5,472 nt of DNA from Patescibacteria group bacterium UBA2193 (GTDB lineage Bacteria > Patescibacteriota > Minisyncoccia > Moranbacterales > DUUL01). The notes under the pieces are model-generated. The model was not told the origin of the DNA. It was given only the letters and a program-made list of their open reading frames with translations, and did no database searches. Location of the stretch: assembly GCA_002327335.1 (NCBI GenBank), contig DCVH01000041.1, positions 1 through 5,472 on the forward strand, given 5' to 3'. Position 1 is the first letter of the stretch; each line of letters begins with the position of its first letter. A program made the translations under genes and the position numbers. This document shows, piece after piece, positions 4,945-5,472 of this stretch.

Positions 4945-5472
4945 TTATTTTTCGCGAAAAGATTTTAATAATTCAATGTCTTTTGTTACTTTTTCATGTT
5001 TCGTTTCAAGGATCATATCAATTTCATTTTTTTTGGCAAAGGCGGCGATGTTTTTGAATGCGTTTTCTCCAATTAATCCTTCGCCGATGTGAGCGTGGCG
5101 GTCTTTGTTTGATCCACATTCGGTGAGGCTGTCGTTGGCATGGAATAATTTAATATTTTCCAATCCTATTTCCTTGTCAATTTTTGTTAGGGTTTTTTTG
5201 AAATCACGCCAATCATAGCCAGAAGCAAAAGAGTGTTGGGTATCAAGACAGATTCCGGCGATTGCCTTGGAATTTGTTCCTTTGATAATTTCCGAAAGCT
5301 CTGATAAGTCATCGCCGATAATTTCTCCTGCACCAGCACTGTTTTCTAAAATCAGTTTAGTTTTTCCTTTATATCCGTCCAATGTTTTTTGAAGCATCTC
5401 GATTGTTTTTTTGATTGATTCTTTTTGTCCCAAATCTTTGGCGGTGCCAAGGTGAGTCATCACGAATTTTGC
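4945..5472 (-). CDS. nfo: Endonuclease IV (AP endonuclease), C-terminal part
   Basis: Endonuclease IV cuts the backbone 5' of abasic sites in base-excision repair, using three zinc ions in a TIM barrel. The last 175 residues are visible; about 100 N-terminal residues lie beyond the window, since the frame is open through 5472. The GTG/ATG codons at 5458-5463 are therefore internal, not the start. Numbering from the first visible residue, the metal ligands known from E. coli Nfo are matched: His7 (for H109), Glu43 in LENSAG (E145), Asp77 and His80 in CLDTQHSFASGYD (D179, H182), His111 in FHAND (H216), Asp124 and His126 in DRHAHIGEG (D229, H231), and Glu156 in ILET (E261). H69 is outside the window. 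All visible ligands are kept, so the enzyme should be active. A broken GNAT gene follows 14 nt downstream on the same strand. Confidence 0.95.
   Translation of the reverse strand, partial: AKFVMTHLGTAKDLGQKESIKKTIEMLQKTLDGYKGKTKLILENSAGAGEIIGDDLSELSEIIKGTNSKAIAGICLDTQHSFASGYDWRDFKKTLTKIDKEIGLENIKLFHANDSLTECGSNKDRHAHIGEGLIGENAFKNIAAFAKKNEIDMILETKHEKVTKDIELLKSFREK

Overview
The window is A+T-rich and densely packed, with short spacers, and none of its visible start codons has a convincing Shine-Dalgarno sequence. The gene set (family 4 uracil-DNA glycosylase, YfcE-like phosphoesterase, endonuclease IV, a small charged orphan protein) and an intergenic palindrome of the CCTGCC..GGCAGG type are compatible with a Candidate Phyla Radiation (Patescibacteria/Parcubacteria-like) bacterium. 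That placement is an inference from style, not from a marker gene. The standard genetic code fits all intact genes.

Layout. At the left edge a rho-independent terminator (44-75) closes a gene lying mostly outside the window. An extended -10 promoter then starts a 117-residue, highly charged, unrecognised protein (114-467, +), which has its own terminator (488-524). A 173-bp intergenic element (552-724) follows, made of two REP-like palindromic units in inverted orientation. Next come two minus-strand genes: a type 4 uracil-DNA glycosylase (767-1351) and a YfcE/MJ0936-family metallophosphoesterase (1468-1992), separated by a spacer made almost only of A and T. A 259-bp intergenic region then leads into a plus-strand operon of phosphatidylserine decarboxylase (2252-3070) and, 4 nt later, a cardiolipin-synthase-like phospholipase D superfamily protein (3075-4262). 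The right end is again on the minus strand. It holds the C-terminal 175 residues of endonuclease IV (4945-5472, running off the window) and, 14 nt downstream of it, a GNAT acetyltransferase gene (4446-4930) broken by three single-base indels, each in or beside a homopolymer.

Two functional themes emerge. First, base-excision repair: Udg4 makes abasic sites and endonuclease IV cleaves them, although the two genes are about 3.6 kb apart and not in one operon. Second, membrane lipid head-group chemistry: Psd makes phosphatidylethanolamine from phosphatidylserine, and its translationally linked PLD-family partner could either supply phosphatidylserine or consume phosphatidylethanolamine to make cardiolipin. 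The psd-PLD operon looks poorer in G+C than the genes on either side, which suggests a separate origin.

I found no clear novel defence or mobile system, CRISPR array, tRNA or rRNA. The most informative oddities are the lipid operon with a degenerate second HKD motif, the reconstructable GNAT pseudogene, and the inverted REP-like doublet.
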